Below, piece after piece: positions 24,484 to 36,329 of a stretch of 64,000 bases of DNA; position 1 is the stretch's first letter; the number at the start of each line of letters is the position of its first letter. This DNA comes from Metellina segmentata. Taxonomy: Eukaryota > Arthropoda > Arachnida > Araneae > Tetragnathidae. Position numbers and translations under genes: made by a program. Under the pieces are notes generated by a model, which ran no database searches, was not told the DNA's origin, and was given only the letters and a program-made list of their open reading frames with translations. Location: assembly GCA_947359465.1 (NCBI GenBank), contig OX375873.1, positions 41,140,437-41,204,436 on the forward strand. Direction: 5' to 3'.

Positions 24484-26010
24484 TTTTACTCCTGGTCTAG
24501 GGCATTTTAAGGATGCTAAGGTCAGCTTTATTGTCAAGCCTGATGCCAACCCTGCTTTTTACAAAACTAGATCTTTGCCCTTTGCTCTGCAAGATATAGT
24601 TAAAAATGAACTTATGAGATTATAAGTAGGCATAATAATGCCTGTACGCTAGTCCCAATGGGCAGCCCCTATTGTTCCTGTGTTAAAGAGCGACTAATCT
24701 TCGAATTTGGGGATAATTCAAATTGACCGTCAATTTAACTATTCATGTTGACAATTACCCTCTCCATAAGGCTGATGATTTATTCGCATGTCTGACTCGA
24801 GGTGTCAAATTTAGCAAATTAGATTTAAAAGATGTTTACAAACAATTGGAGTTAGATGATGTGTCTAGGTAATTAACTGATGTCAACACTCATCTTGGGC
24901 TTTTCACTATTCTAGATTAGCGTTTGGGATATCCTCAGCTCCTGCAATCTTCCAAAGGATAATGGAAACCTTATTAAAGGGGATACCGTGTGTAGAGACA
25001 GGCGAGATAGCGCCACCGCCGCGATAACGCCATCTATCCAAAAGTAAGTAGTGCTAGAGAGAACGTCGGAGTTAATTGTAGACTCCGGACGTGTCTGCTG
25101 GGTTCTTCGAAGCGATTAGATCCTGTTGTTTAATTTTCCATGTTAATAGTGTTCTTCCATGATTAAAATAATCGTCCTGTGTTAGTTTGTGCTGTGCTCT
25201 GTTAAAATAAACTTGTGTGTTTAAGGAAGTTGTTCTTGATCGGATAAACAAAAACCCTACGATTCGGCAATCCTCACACACACACACCAATTAAAGAAAG
25301 AAAAATATAAATTTATGTGTGACTCGTTGACATTTTTGGGACATAAAATTGATAATGATGGAATTGGGCCAATCGAGGATAAAATTGGGGAAATTAAGGA
25401 AGCCCCTGTACTTAAAAATGTTAGTGAATTAAGGTCATTTTAGGGGTTTATCAGCTTTTATTCAAAATTCCTCCCAAACATGAATACAAGGTTAGCACCT
25501 TTGTATAGACTCTTGCAAAACTCAGTCACTTGGCAGTAGGTAGAAAGAGAAAACTCAGCATTTGAAGAGGCTGAGGAGGTATTTGCAATACAGGGTTGTT
25601 GGTTCATTTTGACCCAGACAAAGAATTAACCTTAGCATGTGATGCGAGCCCTTATGGTGTAAGAGTTGTGTTGCCTTATACAATCGGCTGGCCTATTGCT
25701 TTTGTGACGAGGACCTTGTCCCCTGCTGAACGGAATTATTCACATCTTGAAAAGGAAGCATTGGTCCTAATTTTTGGAGTAACTAGGTTTAGGGAATATT
25801 TGTTGGGTCGTTTTTTTGTTTTATAGTTTCCTTGTTGTCAGAGAGAAAACCTGTCCCATCCATGGCCAGTTCTCGAATTCAACGATGGGTCATCACACTT
25901 TCATTCACTGTTCGTTTTCGTGCTGCTTCCAAAAATGGAAATGCTGATGCATGTAGTAGATTACTTTGGACAACGCCTATCCTGGATCCTTACCAAGTTG
26001 CTCGACCATC
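24484..26010 (+). pseudogene. Second gypsy pol remnant (RT and RNase H)
   Basis: RT reads AKVSFIVKPDANPAFYKTRS, then QWAAPIVPVLKSD, FSKLDLKDVYKQLELDD and NTHLGLF, and stops at GIP near 24990, just before where the catalytic YLDD should be. An LTR-like insert follows (24990-25285). After it the frame resumes with CDSLTFLGHKID, then RNase H: LTLACDASPYG and ERNYSHLEKEALVLIFGVTR, ending NGNADACSRL at about 25960. Many stops and shifts. It is a different gypsy lineage from the 17-22-kb element, since the matching RNase H motifs differ. Confidence 0.88.
24990..25285 (+). mobile_element. LTR-like insert inside the second gypsy remnant
   Basis: It begins TGTAGAGACAGGCGAGATAG and ends with CCTCACACACACA, with AAAATAAACTTG as a poly(A) signal region near 25205, as expected for an LTR in plus orientation. 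It interrupts the RT frame. About 40 codons of RT, including YLDD, are also missing at the junction, so the insertion came with or was followed by a deletion. Exact borders are uncertain because of the CA repeat. Confidence 0.5.
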
Positions 26011-27119
26011 ATAGCCCTATCAGGCAGTGTCTTCTCGACCCTCAAGGTCCAAAAAAAAAAACTGTGAGATTCATAGACTATTTAACTTAAATGGGAAGGA
26101 GGTGCTGCATCCTTGCCAGTCTGTTTATGTAACCTGTAATAACTATAACTTTGATCATAAAAAAGGTAATCAATCGCCATCAATAAAAACCCATGCCTGT
26201 TTCTGAGTAGTGTACTTGATTCTGTGATCGATGCTTCAAAAAATAACCATGCTTGAATAATGCGTTGTCGTTCATTTGGTTGCAAGTTATTTCACTTTTA
26301 CTTTCGGAAACCTTAAATCGCACTTCTGATCTATTTGCTTCTACTTAAAACTATCAGGGGAGGCATGAGAGGAGGAGGCGAATTTTAATAATAAACAATA
26401 AACTATTGATAGTTAAAGTACATTACAAACAAAGAAGCGGATCACACGCGAATACGTTACGTAAGTCCATCCATTCTCAAATGATACAATCCAGCTATGA
26501 AATCATTACAAATCCCGCTCATACATTAAATGACTCTAGAGATTTCTATTTGCCGTTTACTTTTATAAATACAAATAAGAATATAACAATACTAATGATT
26601 GATGAGACAGAGCCGGTATCATCCTTCTTTTCGGGGAATGCTCCGATCAACATATAACATAAACGAGAATTTCCCTTGAAGACCATCCTCTTTAAAAATG
26701 CCCTCATTGTTTAAACAGAATGAGCGTTTGGAAAAGCATTAGAGAGACTTTAAAACTCAAAAATAATAACAAAACTGAAATTTATAGTTTTTAATTCTCT
26801 TGATGTTATGAGACAGATAAAAATATGAAAAACTAGATTTAACGCCATCAGATTATTAGTGTTTTTAACAATCCTGGAAAAAAAAATCTGACATTATTAA
26901 CAGATACTTCAATATTTAATAGATAAAGGTACTTAATCTCATTATTATATTCCAGAATACAGTTAATATGTTAGTGTTGGAACTCATAGAATCAAATATA
27001 TTGTAAAAATTACCGATAACTAAAGCAAAAATTGCAAGTACAATGATTTAATTGCAAATTATACTAATCGCTGATCATGCTATTTATAATTCATTTCCAT
27101 TTTAAAAATTGACTTTATT
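26011..27119. other. No gene seen
   Basis: A/T-rich. An 83-codon open frame at 26406-26657 has no recognisable content and no start context worth noting. Confidence 0.5.
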
Positions 27120-27360
27120 TGATCTATTAGCGTAATATCTTAGCATCCAGTTTTTCCTGGCATTCCCTGTATGTGTACTGAACTTGAATAAATAGTATTT
27201 TAGAGTAGGTATACATAAACTATATGTGATCGTAAACTATGAGACGACTAAAACAAGAATGCATATTAATAATTATAACATAATCCAGTATGTTAGAAGC
27301 AAGAAAGTCCAAAAATAATGACATTAATGTAGTGCGAAAGTAATTTCAATTTTGAAAGCT
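27120..27360. repeat. 3' flank of gene B, paralogous to 1510-1700
   Basis: Shared blocks include TTAGCATCCAGTTTTTC (27140), TGAATAAATAG (27187) and GACATTAATGTAGTGCG (27320). They occur in the same order downstream of both gene A and gene B. Confidence 0.7.
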
Positions 27361-27650
27361 TTCAAAAAGGTTTTCTTTGAGCATATTTCTCTTAACATTA
27401 TGACTAAGAAAATATTTCGGCAGCATAAACAAAAAATACCTGAAATAATATAAAAGCTAAAAACAGATTAAAAACAAGAAACGCATGGTTACAAAAACGT
27501 ATAATTTATTACATTATTAAAATTTACATTAATTCTATTGTTAAGTTAAGGACAGTAAAACAGATTATTTCGAAGAATCGAAATTTACTACACAGCTGGT
27601 ATGTAATACTGTACATCTTGGGATACCTGGACTATATCTCATAGCAACGG

Positions 27651-29494
27651 CTAAGTGAATATGTATATACAGATGATGCAACATAGTGCGACAGCCAGTA
27701 TAGTCAGGTACATGCACCACATTTTCCGTGATGATTTGGCTTCAGAAAATCTGGAAAGAACATAGAGTGTAAAAAAAAGTCCATATGACTAATTTATGCA
27801 ATTAAAATTTATTACAGATAAGGAAGTTGAAAAGTTTTTCCAAATTTTTTTTGTGATAGATCCACACACACATGCAATGCTGAAAAGAAATGACTTGTGC
27901 AGCAGTAAGACGAGAAATGTTTATTTTAAGAAAATTCAAAACAAATTATATTTTATCCTTTTGAGAAGGAATGATTTTGTTTCTAAATTAGTATGTGTTT
28001 TTTAGTACACCGTAATTTAATTTAGAAGTACCAAGCAACTATAAATTTAATTTTGTTTCCTTTCATTTCACCGACAAAATTATTTATTAGACATCGATCG
28101 GCAAAACCTGATAGTACAATATTCCTATATATATATATGTACACAAGAATATCTTAGTAGAGTTTTGACAGTAAAATTATTAATGGAGTTGGATCCCATA
28201 TTTGAACTCAATAAAATAAAGTTTTATTTTGAATGTAAATTTTTTCTTTCAATCACATTTTAAACCTTCCGGGCAACTTGACAGCTGAAAATCATTCTTC
28301 CACAAGTATCACATATTGTACTATCGAGAGTACTTTGCTCAAAATATTTATTTTCTTACATACATTTTTAAGAGAAGACAAATATGAGAATTTGTGTCAA
28401 ATACCTAAATCTTGACAATACAAAAAAAAAACATTGGAATATTAGCACGTTTTTTTTCATAATTTTAATTACATTGAAGGACGTAACTCAAAATCGACGA
28501 CTTTCGCTACCTACTCTTTTCCTGGGGTAAGCAAGAATACTATAGAATTCAGAAGCAGCTGTTACGATAAATATTTGAAGGGAGTTGAAATTCAATATTT
28601 TGAACTCAATAAAATAAACTGACATTTTGATCAATAAATAATTTGGTAATTTGTAATTAACGTTAAATTAGAGGAACACAGCGGCTATTGACGACGGTCC
28701 GGGATCAATCCCTTAAGGAAAGTTCCGAGGACAACACCTCGTAATTTTGAACCACGGTCAGTTGATTAAGCAACACCTGAGCTGGTACCAAACTCTCCAA
28801 ACTTCCACACCAACCCAATGTGAGGACTTTTGTCCTCGACATATTTAAGTTACACCAGCCACCTCTATACCATACGCTTACAAACATCCATGCCCGAAAA
28901 CGGATTCATACCAGGAACCTTCCGATCTAGAGGCTATCACCTTAACCACTATACCAATTTAACACTTAACCACTATACCAATCAATAATAAATAATTTTG
29001 CTCGAAATTGACATTATACATCATCGAGGAACTTTGTCGACTTGTGTACTACTTTAATCAGGAAAAATCATCTTTTCAACAAGCTCTAAGAGCATCACAG
29101 ATCATATCGATGAGACAGTTTTAAATTAGTATTTACCTTCTAACATATATCTTTAAGAGCAGACAAATAAAAAAATTAGGAGATTCAAGTACCGAAGTAA
29201 AAGTGTCTTGAAAATACAATATTATACAACATTATTGGCACTTTTTCATAATTAAGACAGAATTTAGTTATAAATGAGATGTAACACGTAGTACGAAATA
29301 TTTTTCAGTACTTACTGATCAATGACCTGACGATGCCTTGATATTGCTTTGTTTTCGGAATTCTGAGCCTCAGCATACGCATCCAACACGTGCCTTGGCA
29401 TGGGCGAAATGATCGGCAGTGGATCAATTATCACTACACAATCCGTATCCGTAGAACAGGCGACTTCAATTGCAGCGGTAGTTATGGGATCCAT
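27651..29494 (-). CDS. Gene B: short paralogue of gene A, one C-terminal membrane segment
   Basis: Exon 1 is 29494-29316 and exon 2 is 27750-27651. Exon 1 ends CA before GTAAGT; exon 2 follows TTCTTTCCAG; the intron is phase 2, as in gene A. The joined frame is 92 aa. The N-terminal 60 residues start MDPITTAAIEVACSTD, to compare with MDTLSMTDVEVTTSTH in gene A. Exon 2 gives FSEAKSSRKMWCMY, then a hydrophobic run of about 19 residues to the stop, so the protein would be anchored by its tail. Against gene A, a long part of the acidic domain and the second membrane segment are missing. The start ATG lies 8 bases inside the exon after TTTTTCTTCTACAG. Function unknown. The clean splice sites and frame suggest an expressed gene, but a young pseudogene is possible. 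Confidence 0.6.
28180..29265. repeat. Tandem duplication inside the gene B intron
   Basis: Unit 1 (28180-28480) and unit 2 (28560-29265) share TTGAACTCAATAAAATAAA, then TTTAAGAG(A/C)AGACAAATA, and a GCAC-T(n)-CATAATT block near the end. Unit 2 is longer because a SINE (28676-28985) sits in it. Confidence 0.6.
28676..28985 (-). repeat. SINE in the gene B intron, same strand as the gene
   Basis: On the reverse complement the tRNA-like head, a B-box-like GGTTCCTGGTATGAATCC region, the body and the GGACCGTCGTCAATAGCC block are all present. Beyond the head the sequence CTTAACCACTATACCAAT occurs twice (28932-28949 and 28965-28982), a small local duplication at the 5' end of the SINE. Confidence 0.85.
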
Positions 29495-30109
29495 TGAAAT
29501 GCTGTAGAAGAAAAATGTCCATAAAATGTCCAATGACGAGATATTTCTTATTAATAGTAAGAATTTTAGAACACTGAATACTTTGAGAGATTCTTAAAGA
29601 TGAAAAAACGAAAATATTATACAGTATTCAAAAATAAGAGTAAAATACCATCGAATTAGTGTGGTAAAAAGAAAAAGAAATTTCACTAACAACTAGTAAT
29701 GACAAAAGAGGAAAGATTTAAGGGATATGAAACCCTTCACTATCTATACCAAATTAATCTAAAAAATACTTGATAATTCGTTAACTATACTTGATAATTT
29801 GTTATTTATTGGCTAATTCATATTACGAATTATTTTGGATGTTTGGGTATTAAGATTCTTGGGTTTTGAATCCTTACTTTAGCTTATTTCAAGCTGAAAT
29901 ACTCCAAAGCGATGAGACCTTCAAGAGTATACTTTTTGTTCCAAATGCTAAAATCACAAGTTTTAACCATTTGACAAAAAATACAAACGATGGAAAAGTC
30001 CTATTTCTAATATCTGCAAGCAATTCTCAACTTAAACAACTAGTCATTCACTAACGATAAGCGAAGTCAACAACTTAAAAAATATAGGAGAAGATTAGCA
30101 ATGCCGAAA

Positions 30110-30660
30110 ACATAAGCCCCCAATTTACTCTACAATCTTAAATCTTGAGCTTCAAGAGGTCTAAATTTTTCAAATTCGACAATGCAGCAAGGCAATTTTA
30201 CGTTAACTTAAAAAATTTGGAAAGGCCATCTTTACTTTCGCAAATAACCGCAAGTCTCTTAAGTAGTCAGAAATGGAATAAAATAATTCCAAATTATTTC
30301 TGGTGAATGTATAGAGATCCCTCTTAACTTGGGAAAACAGAAAACGATAGAAACAAGAGTGTTGAACACTGAATTAAACGGCAACTCTGGGGTTCAGTGA
30401 GCATTACTGCATGACCTTGGGTTTGATCATAGGTATGACCTTGGGAACGACCTTGCTTCGGTTCACACCTGGAACTGATAGAAAAGAATGCAGAAACTGG
30501 GGTGACCCCTTCACTCCTTTGAAGAACACAGCAGAAATCTCCAACGTCTTTGCAATCATTCCCAAACGTTTGTCAAAGCTAAAAGGAATGCCGAAACTCG
30601 AGTGACCCACTCCACTGAAGAAAACAAAAGAGAAATCTAACCTCTGTGACAGTCCATCCT
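30110..30660. repeat. 5' flank of gene B with local tandem repeat
   Basis: The part 30270-30335 matches the 5' leader exon region of gene A (AAAATAATT and GAATGTATA blocks). From 30478 to 30645 two diverged units follow each other, each with AAAGGAATGC or AAAGAATGC, then GAAACT-GGTGACCC and GAA(A/G)A(A/C)A-A-AG. Related DNA occurs at 36660-36760. The two facing open frames here (64 and 68 codons) are accidental. Confidence 0.6.
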
Positions 30661-33520
30661 AAACTTTTTAATCCCAGAATCCTCAAAAAAAAACATTTCA
30701 AAGACTACCTTTAGTTTTACGATTAAATAGGGTATCAACACTCAGTAATTCGACTGTAATACCACTACAATTGAAATACCAACTATCTAGTTAATGTGTG
30801 GAAAGAATAAATACAAGCTCGCCCGCAAAATTAGTCGTGGAAGTCCTCTAATCACACTTTGGGAAACACTTCTCTATAAAATTATAGAATCCGAATAGAA
30901 AGGATCCAGAGTAATTCTGTATAGGGGAATACCATCAAGACAATAAAATATAAACGTTACACATCCATGTTGAAATTGTTTGTCAATCCAAACCATTTAC
31001 ATTCGAACGCTCATTTATTGAATATTAGATTATTATGAATTGAATATTAGTGAATATTATATAATTATAGACTTTTAGATTATTGATATACAAGAAGGTT
31101 AATTTTTACAATTTTTCTACAGGGTACATAATTATTGAACTCTTTATCTTTCGAAGCTATTTCAGATGACATAAAAAAAACAAATAAAAAAAGTTCTGAA
31201 ACAAATACAAATTCTAAAACTCTACCTATGCACAGGAAATGTTAAAATTTTTATGAAAAGAAAAAAATTCACCGAATTTTTTCGTACTGTTAGAAATTTT
31301 CAATTACACTTAGATTATGAAACAACTTACGCGCGAGTAAACTATCAAATAAGTACAGGTACATATTTTAATAGGAGAAATAGAAGATGCCTTTCTGTTT
31401 TCTATAGAGTAAATTTTCTGTTAAATTGTTCTCAAAATGCAATGTTCAAGCAATTGAAAAAAGTCTGGGAAAACCAACATTAGTTTTAGAGTTTGTATGA
31501 TTATAAAGTATCAAAAAAGAGAAAGAAATCATATGAAAGACATAGTAAATGTATTAAAAGAAGAAGTATAGTTTTTTTTTCGCATGATCATGTTAGGAAG
31601 AGGGTCTATACATTCTAGATACTTCATAGAACATGCTTGTTTAAATTGCTTGAATAAATTTAAATCGAAAATCTGAGCAAACGTTTCTGTGTGACTGATT
31701 ACATTTCAGAGGAAGATTCGTAAATTTAAAACTATAACTGTTTACGAGAAATTTTGCTGAAACAAAGCACAACAAATGTATTCAACATAATTTCTACTAA
31801 TTCAATGCTTCATTATGTAATGAGAAGAGAAGATAAAAATTAATTTTGATCAAACAATTTCTGACGGCCTAAGTAATAAACTAAAAAACTAAATGATGAA
31901 ACAAATTTGTCAATAGAATAAAATTGGTGGCTAAATTTTCCGTGGATAGAACTAAAAATCTAAAGTACATATTTTCCATAGTATTTAAAGAAAAGCTAAA
32001 TTGGAGAAAGGGATTTTCGAACTTTATTAGGATCTCGCAACAGACACCAGCGTTTAATTATGTTTCCAGAATACGAAATCAAGTCTTCAGTAATGTTAAA
32101 TTATGAACTAATTTTTATCAGTGTTTCGAACAATTTCAAGCATTAATAGAAACCTGGTGAGCAGTATATATCAGTATTTACACTTCCATTACAATAAGGT
32201 TTTTCAAAGCAGATAGAATTGAATGAGGACTGAAACAGTAGACATAATTTATATTTAAATTCTCTTTTATACAATTTCAGCTTTACGAAACCTAGACAAA
32301 AAATTTTGAAAGCGTTAAGAGAAAAAGTGCCTGACTAAAAGTATTTGTATATGTCAAACTGAAATTTACAAGAAATGTAGAACTAACATTATATTTTGCT
32401 ACATTGGCATTTGTTTATCTAACACAAAAATGCTCAGTTGCAAAAAAAAGAAAAAATATACTATAAAATGTAACAGAAATAGTGCAAATGTCAAGACTGC
32501 CTTTTTCATTCCTGACCATGATCATTCCCAAAGAGATAAAAACGAGGACACCACGTAATTTTAACCAATGGTCATATAAATAGGTAAACCTTGAGACAAT
32601 ATATATATATAAAACTGTAAGAAAACTGAAAAGATACTCATTTGAGAGAAGAATGCAAAGATTGTAATGTTGCGGAAGCAATGAAAATATTCCGACACCG
32701 ACTTGAAAAATAAGATATTAAAAGAACAATTACTTAAAAACTCATAAAGTTTCTAAACGTAAATTAAAATTAACTTCAATTTCGTTCTTTGACTAATTCT
32801 TAAGGGTAATGAATAATACCTTAGAAACACTCATTTGAATAAAAGATGAAAAATAGAATTGTTCAACATAAATTTGTTTTTAACGTTAGAAATTCCTAAT
32901 GATTATTTTGTTTAGTATATCAACACTTGCCATAATACTTTTCATTTGTAACAACAAAAGATACAAAATAAAGAGAACATTGCCATACCTGTAAATAAGA
33001 TTATCCTTAATCGAGGAAGAAATTCAGAAAATGGCACTAAACAACGTGTATTCTACTCTCGACAAAAACTATAACAAGACTGAGAGAGGGGACGTCTAAG
33101 GGGTGTTGTAGAGAGAAATTTTACTGGGGGTGAGTTACAAATTGATGAAAAGATCGACCCATCCCAGTAAAACCGGTTCTTCTGGTTCAAACCACGTTCA
33201 AACATCCCACTGCCGCTTACATTTATCAAAGAAACCCCTTTTTTCCAGGGCATTTCTCACTCCAATATGGAAATCGATGAAGATTTTTAAAAAATTATAA
33301 TTCGAGGCTTTGATATGGAACGTTCTTAATTTATAATGAGTAACGTATAGCTATTTTGCTTATATACCTCATTACTAGTATTGTCGGTATATTTTTAACA
33401 CGTGATAACGTTGAAAGAGACTAGAAAAATCCCAAAATGAAATAAAATTGTTCAACAAGAAACATAACATAACAACATAATACAATAACATAACATAAAC
33501 AACATAAAACAAGACATTGA
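30661..33520. other. No gene seen; one SINE fragment and old duplicates
   Basis: A short SINE fragment on the minus strand lies at 32546-32580 (GAGGACACCACGTAATTTTA). The stretch 31915-32105 has a diverged copy at 38600-38750 (GTTTAATTATGTTTCCAGAA against GTTTAATTGTTTGCTTCCGG). A low-complexity ACATA-rich run lies at 33461-33512. Small open frames have no recognisable content. Confidence 0.5.
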
Positions 33521-33524
33521 GTCT

Positions 33525-33880
33525 TTTCTGATAAAATGACTGCCCCAATGAGATCGTATCTCGACATATATTTGGTTACTCTTATTACTTGACAATATTT
33601 ATACTTTCTATTTGAGTGATTTACACCCTAGTGATAACTTTTTTTTCTTCGTAAGAATTTGTGCCATGAGCCACTAGTTGTAGTAGATATTTTTTATTAT
33701 TTGGTTATACATGGGTTGGTATTTTTTATCAACGTCGTACTAGTCACACAACGTTCTATTGACGACGGTTAGACGTAAGATATATTTTTCTGTCTCATTG
33801 GAAAAACCTAAGCTGATTGAACCTGAAGGATTTGCCACAACGTTAACCGGAAACTATATTATAATTTGCATTTTTTTTGC
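33525..33880. repeat. Dispersed repeat pair, partner at 43180-43440
   Basis: Shared blocks: GATCGTATCTC-ACATAT-TTTGGTTACT, then AGTTGTAGTAGATATTTTTT, and GGAAACTATATTA near the end. The first copy also carries a SINE tail fragment on the minus strand (33728-33770) that the second copy lacks. Confidence 0.7.
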
Positions 33881-35549
33881 GTCCATCGAGTTTACATTTG
33901 AATGGATAACGAATTATTTAATGAAAATCCATTTAAAAAATTAAAATATATATTTTTTAAATTACGATTTTTTTTTTTAACATTTGTTTTTAATGCCTTT
34001 GAGCAGTGAAAAAGATTTTTCTGTTTTTAATATTGCAAATACTTCATACCTACGAAATAAATTTTTTAATTTCTTTTCGAATTATTAAATAGGTGGAAAT
34101 GAAATATTTCTCTCTGTGAACGTTTTAGTAAATGGAGATATGTCTAGTAATTTATTGATAGTGTGGAGATTTTTTTTACTTGTATAAAACTGTAACTTCT
34201 ACACATTATTATTTTCTATCTATGTGTATATTTCACAACTGTACTTTGTACAAAAAAGGATATTATTTTTACGCTGAAGAATGGCTACATATGGACATAT
34301 ATAATATAAAATAGACCATTGCGGGAGACATTTGGCAATTTTTTCGCTTAGTTTATGCATACTTGATGTAAGCTAGGGAGGTGCATAAATTAGCTAAAAC
34401 TACAGAAAATAGCTCTTCCCTCTAATGAAGTTCTTCAGTAGATTATGAAGCAAGGCTATGAGAAATCGGAAAGATAGAAATCAACACAGAAATTGAAATG
34501 TCGTCGAAAAGCAAAAATAGGTCTAAACGTAAAAAAATATCGAATCACCTTTGAACAATTGAATGAGATACATACAAATAAAATGAATGTTCAGGAGTTA
34601 ATTGTGATAACACGACTAAGGTGTGCACTTATTGCTATGCAGTTATTTGAACTATTCATGAACACTGGTAAGAAGAATCAGATGTTACTTTACATTTTCG
34701 GTTAATTATATTCATCCTAGAAGAATTTTTGAAAATAATTAAAATTTGTCTTTGACACAAAGTAAATAATATTACTAAAGGAATTTCCAACCCAAATCTA
34801 TTCGGTATGCAATTTTCCATATTTTTATCAGATACATTTGTTCAATCGTAGAGATCAAGCCCTACGCATTTGAAAATAATCGAATGAGATATATCAAAGA
34901 GCAAATCTGCTATTGAAATCTGACAACGAACATTTAAATATCATGTATATAAAACTTGTTTAACAAAACGACATAATTCATGTTCGATTTCGATAACCCA
35001 GTTTAATAATACTCATATCCTAACAATTACTTAAATGACAAAGAAACTCGTACAGAAATCAAAATAACGAATATGTGCTAAAATTTAATACTAGCTCAAG
35101 TTTTGTTTTAAACCATCACAGCTAAAGAAATATCACTTCACACGAAATATTCGCCAATAATTTCTATCCTGCATGTTACTCTTGTAAACATAGAATTTTA
35201 GCGCAATTCATCTTTAAAGTTTTAATAATCAATATATTATTTGCTTCGTGACCTCAAAATTTCAATACAACTTCTACCTGATATTAACCTTACAGGAATA
35301 GCTTATTAAAAATATTATGTATAGTGGTGGATCACCCACTAATGTCTTAAAAGAAAAAAAAAATTTTGAAACATCTGAAACATTTTCCACCAAACAGAAA
35401 ATTAGTTCTAAAAGTATCCTTTCCTGAAAATTTGTGCTATGAAGCAAACCTATTTAAGTAATTCCGCATTCCTTTTAATATCAGAAAGCATTACTGAAAG
35501 AAAAGTTTTTATTTGCGTCTTTAGGGCTCCTATGCAGTTAACGAACTCG
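33881..35549. other. No gene seen
   Basis: A/T-rich DNA. A 70-codon frame at 34493-34705 has no recognisable content. Confidence 0.5.
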
Positions 35550-35590
35550 AGCCACACAACGGGCTATTGACTACGGTCCGGGATCAATCC
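35550..35590 (-). repeat. SINE tail fragment
   Basis: The reverse complement of CACAACGGGCTATTGACTAC and the following GGTCCGGGATCAATCC matches the SINE 3' region. Head and body are missing. Confidence 0.7.
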
Positions 35591-35637
35591 ACATCCTGCT
35601 ATTCACGACGGTGTGTGTAGTTGGTAATTTAATAATT

Positions 35638-35738
35638 ATTGCAAAATAATTGTAATAATTGCAAATGTAAATAATTGCAAATGTAAATAATTAATTGCAA
35701 ATGTAAATAATTGCAAATGTAAATAATTGCAAATGTAT
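35638..35738. repeat. Short tandem repeat, 17-bp unit
   Basis: The unit AATTGCAAATGTAAATA occurs about five times in a row, with one 4-bp insertion of TTAA. Confidence 0.9.
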
Positions 35739-35834
35739 ACTCTGAGGACAACCGGAAAACTCAAAAATGCATCTTAAAGAAGTCACCCTTATTGCCAGCT
35801 GTTTAATCACTCGAGTACAATGAATGATGCCATC

Positions 35835-36325
35835 AACATGCGTGATATGCTGTGGAGATCATGGCTCTAACACCTTCCCTAACAGGAAACTACCCCGTAT
35901 TGCGACCAAGTAGCAACCAAGCCCATAAAGCGAACTATTGGGAATGTCCGATTTTCCCAAGACCTAGGTCACCTGTGCAGCAATAATAAAACTAGTGATA
36001 TAGTTTTTCGACACACAAGTGCACTCATTCCTCGTGTAGCGTAGTTTTGAGACCGAACTGGAAGAAATTTTCAAACATCTTGGACGATATTCCATGTTGA
36101 ACACCTCACATGGATTCAGGGACGGAGCTTAACTCCTCTGCCGAAGAGATCACACAAACAATCACCAGTGCATATGATCAGATTAGAAAAGACGAGTTCG
36201 TAAAGTCCGACAGCACCAAGTCCTCCCAAATAAGAGAAATACGAAAAATTAAAAACCACGCCAGAAAGACTTGGCAAAGAACTAGAGACCCAAATGACAA
36301 AAGGCTCATGTATCCAGTTTTGAAA
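35835..36325 (+). pseudogene. Scrambled LINE pieces: ORF1 knuckle and ORF2 linker
   Basis: At about 35840 a frame reads CVICCGDHGSNTFPNRKLPR, like a zinc knuckle of jockey-type ORF1. From 36110 an open frame reads SSAEEITQTITSAYDQIRK, then REIRKIKNHARKTWQRTRDP and NDKRL, the basic linker between endonuclease and reverse transcriptase of jockey/X-type ORF2. The endonuclease itself is missing in between, so the copy is internally deleted or made of two insertions. It ends at about 36325, where the gene-A-type 5' flank begins. Confidence 0.6.
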
Positions 36326-36329
36326 AACT

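Noticed and set aside
30404..30610. Two overlapping frames on opposite strands (64 and 68 codons)
   Set aside because: They mirror each other over a local tandem repeat and have no start context or homology.
35638..35738. CRISPR-like array
   Set aside because: The units are contiguous with no spacers, and the DNA is eukaryotic.
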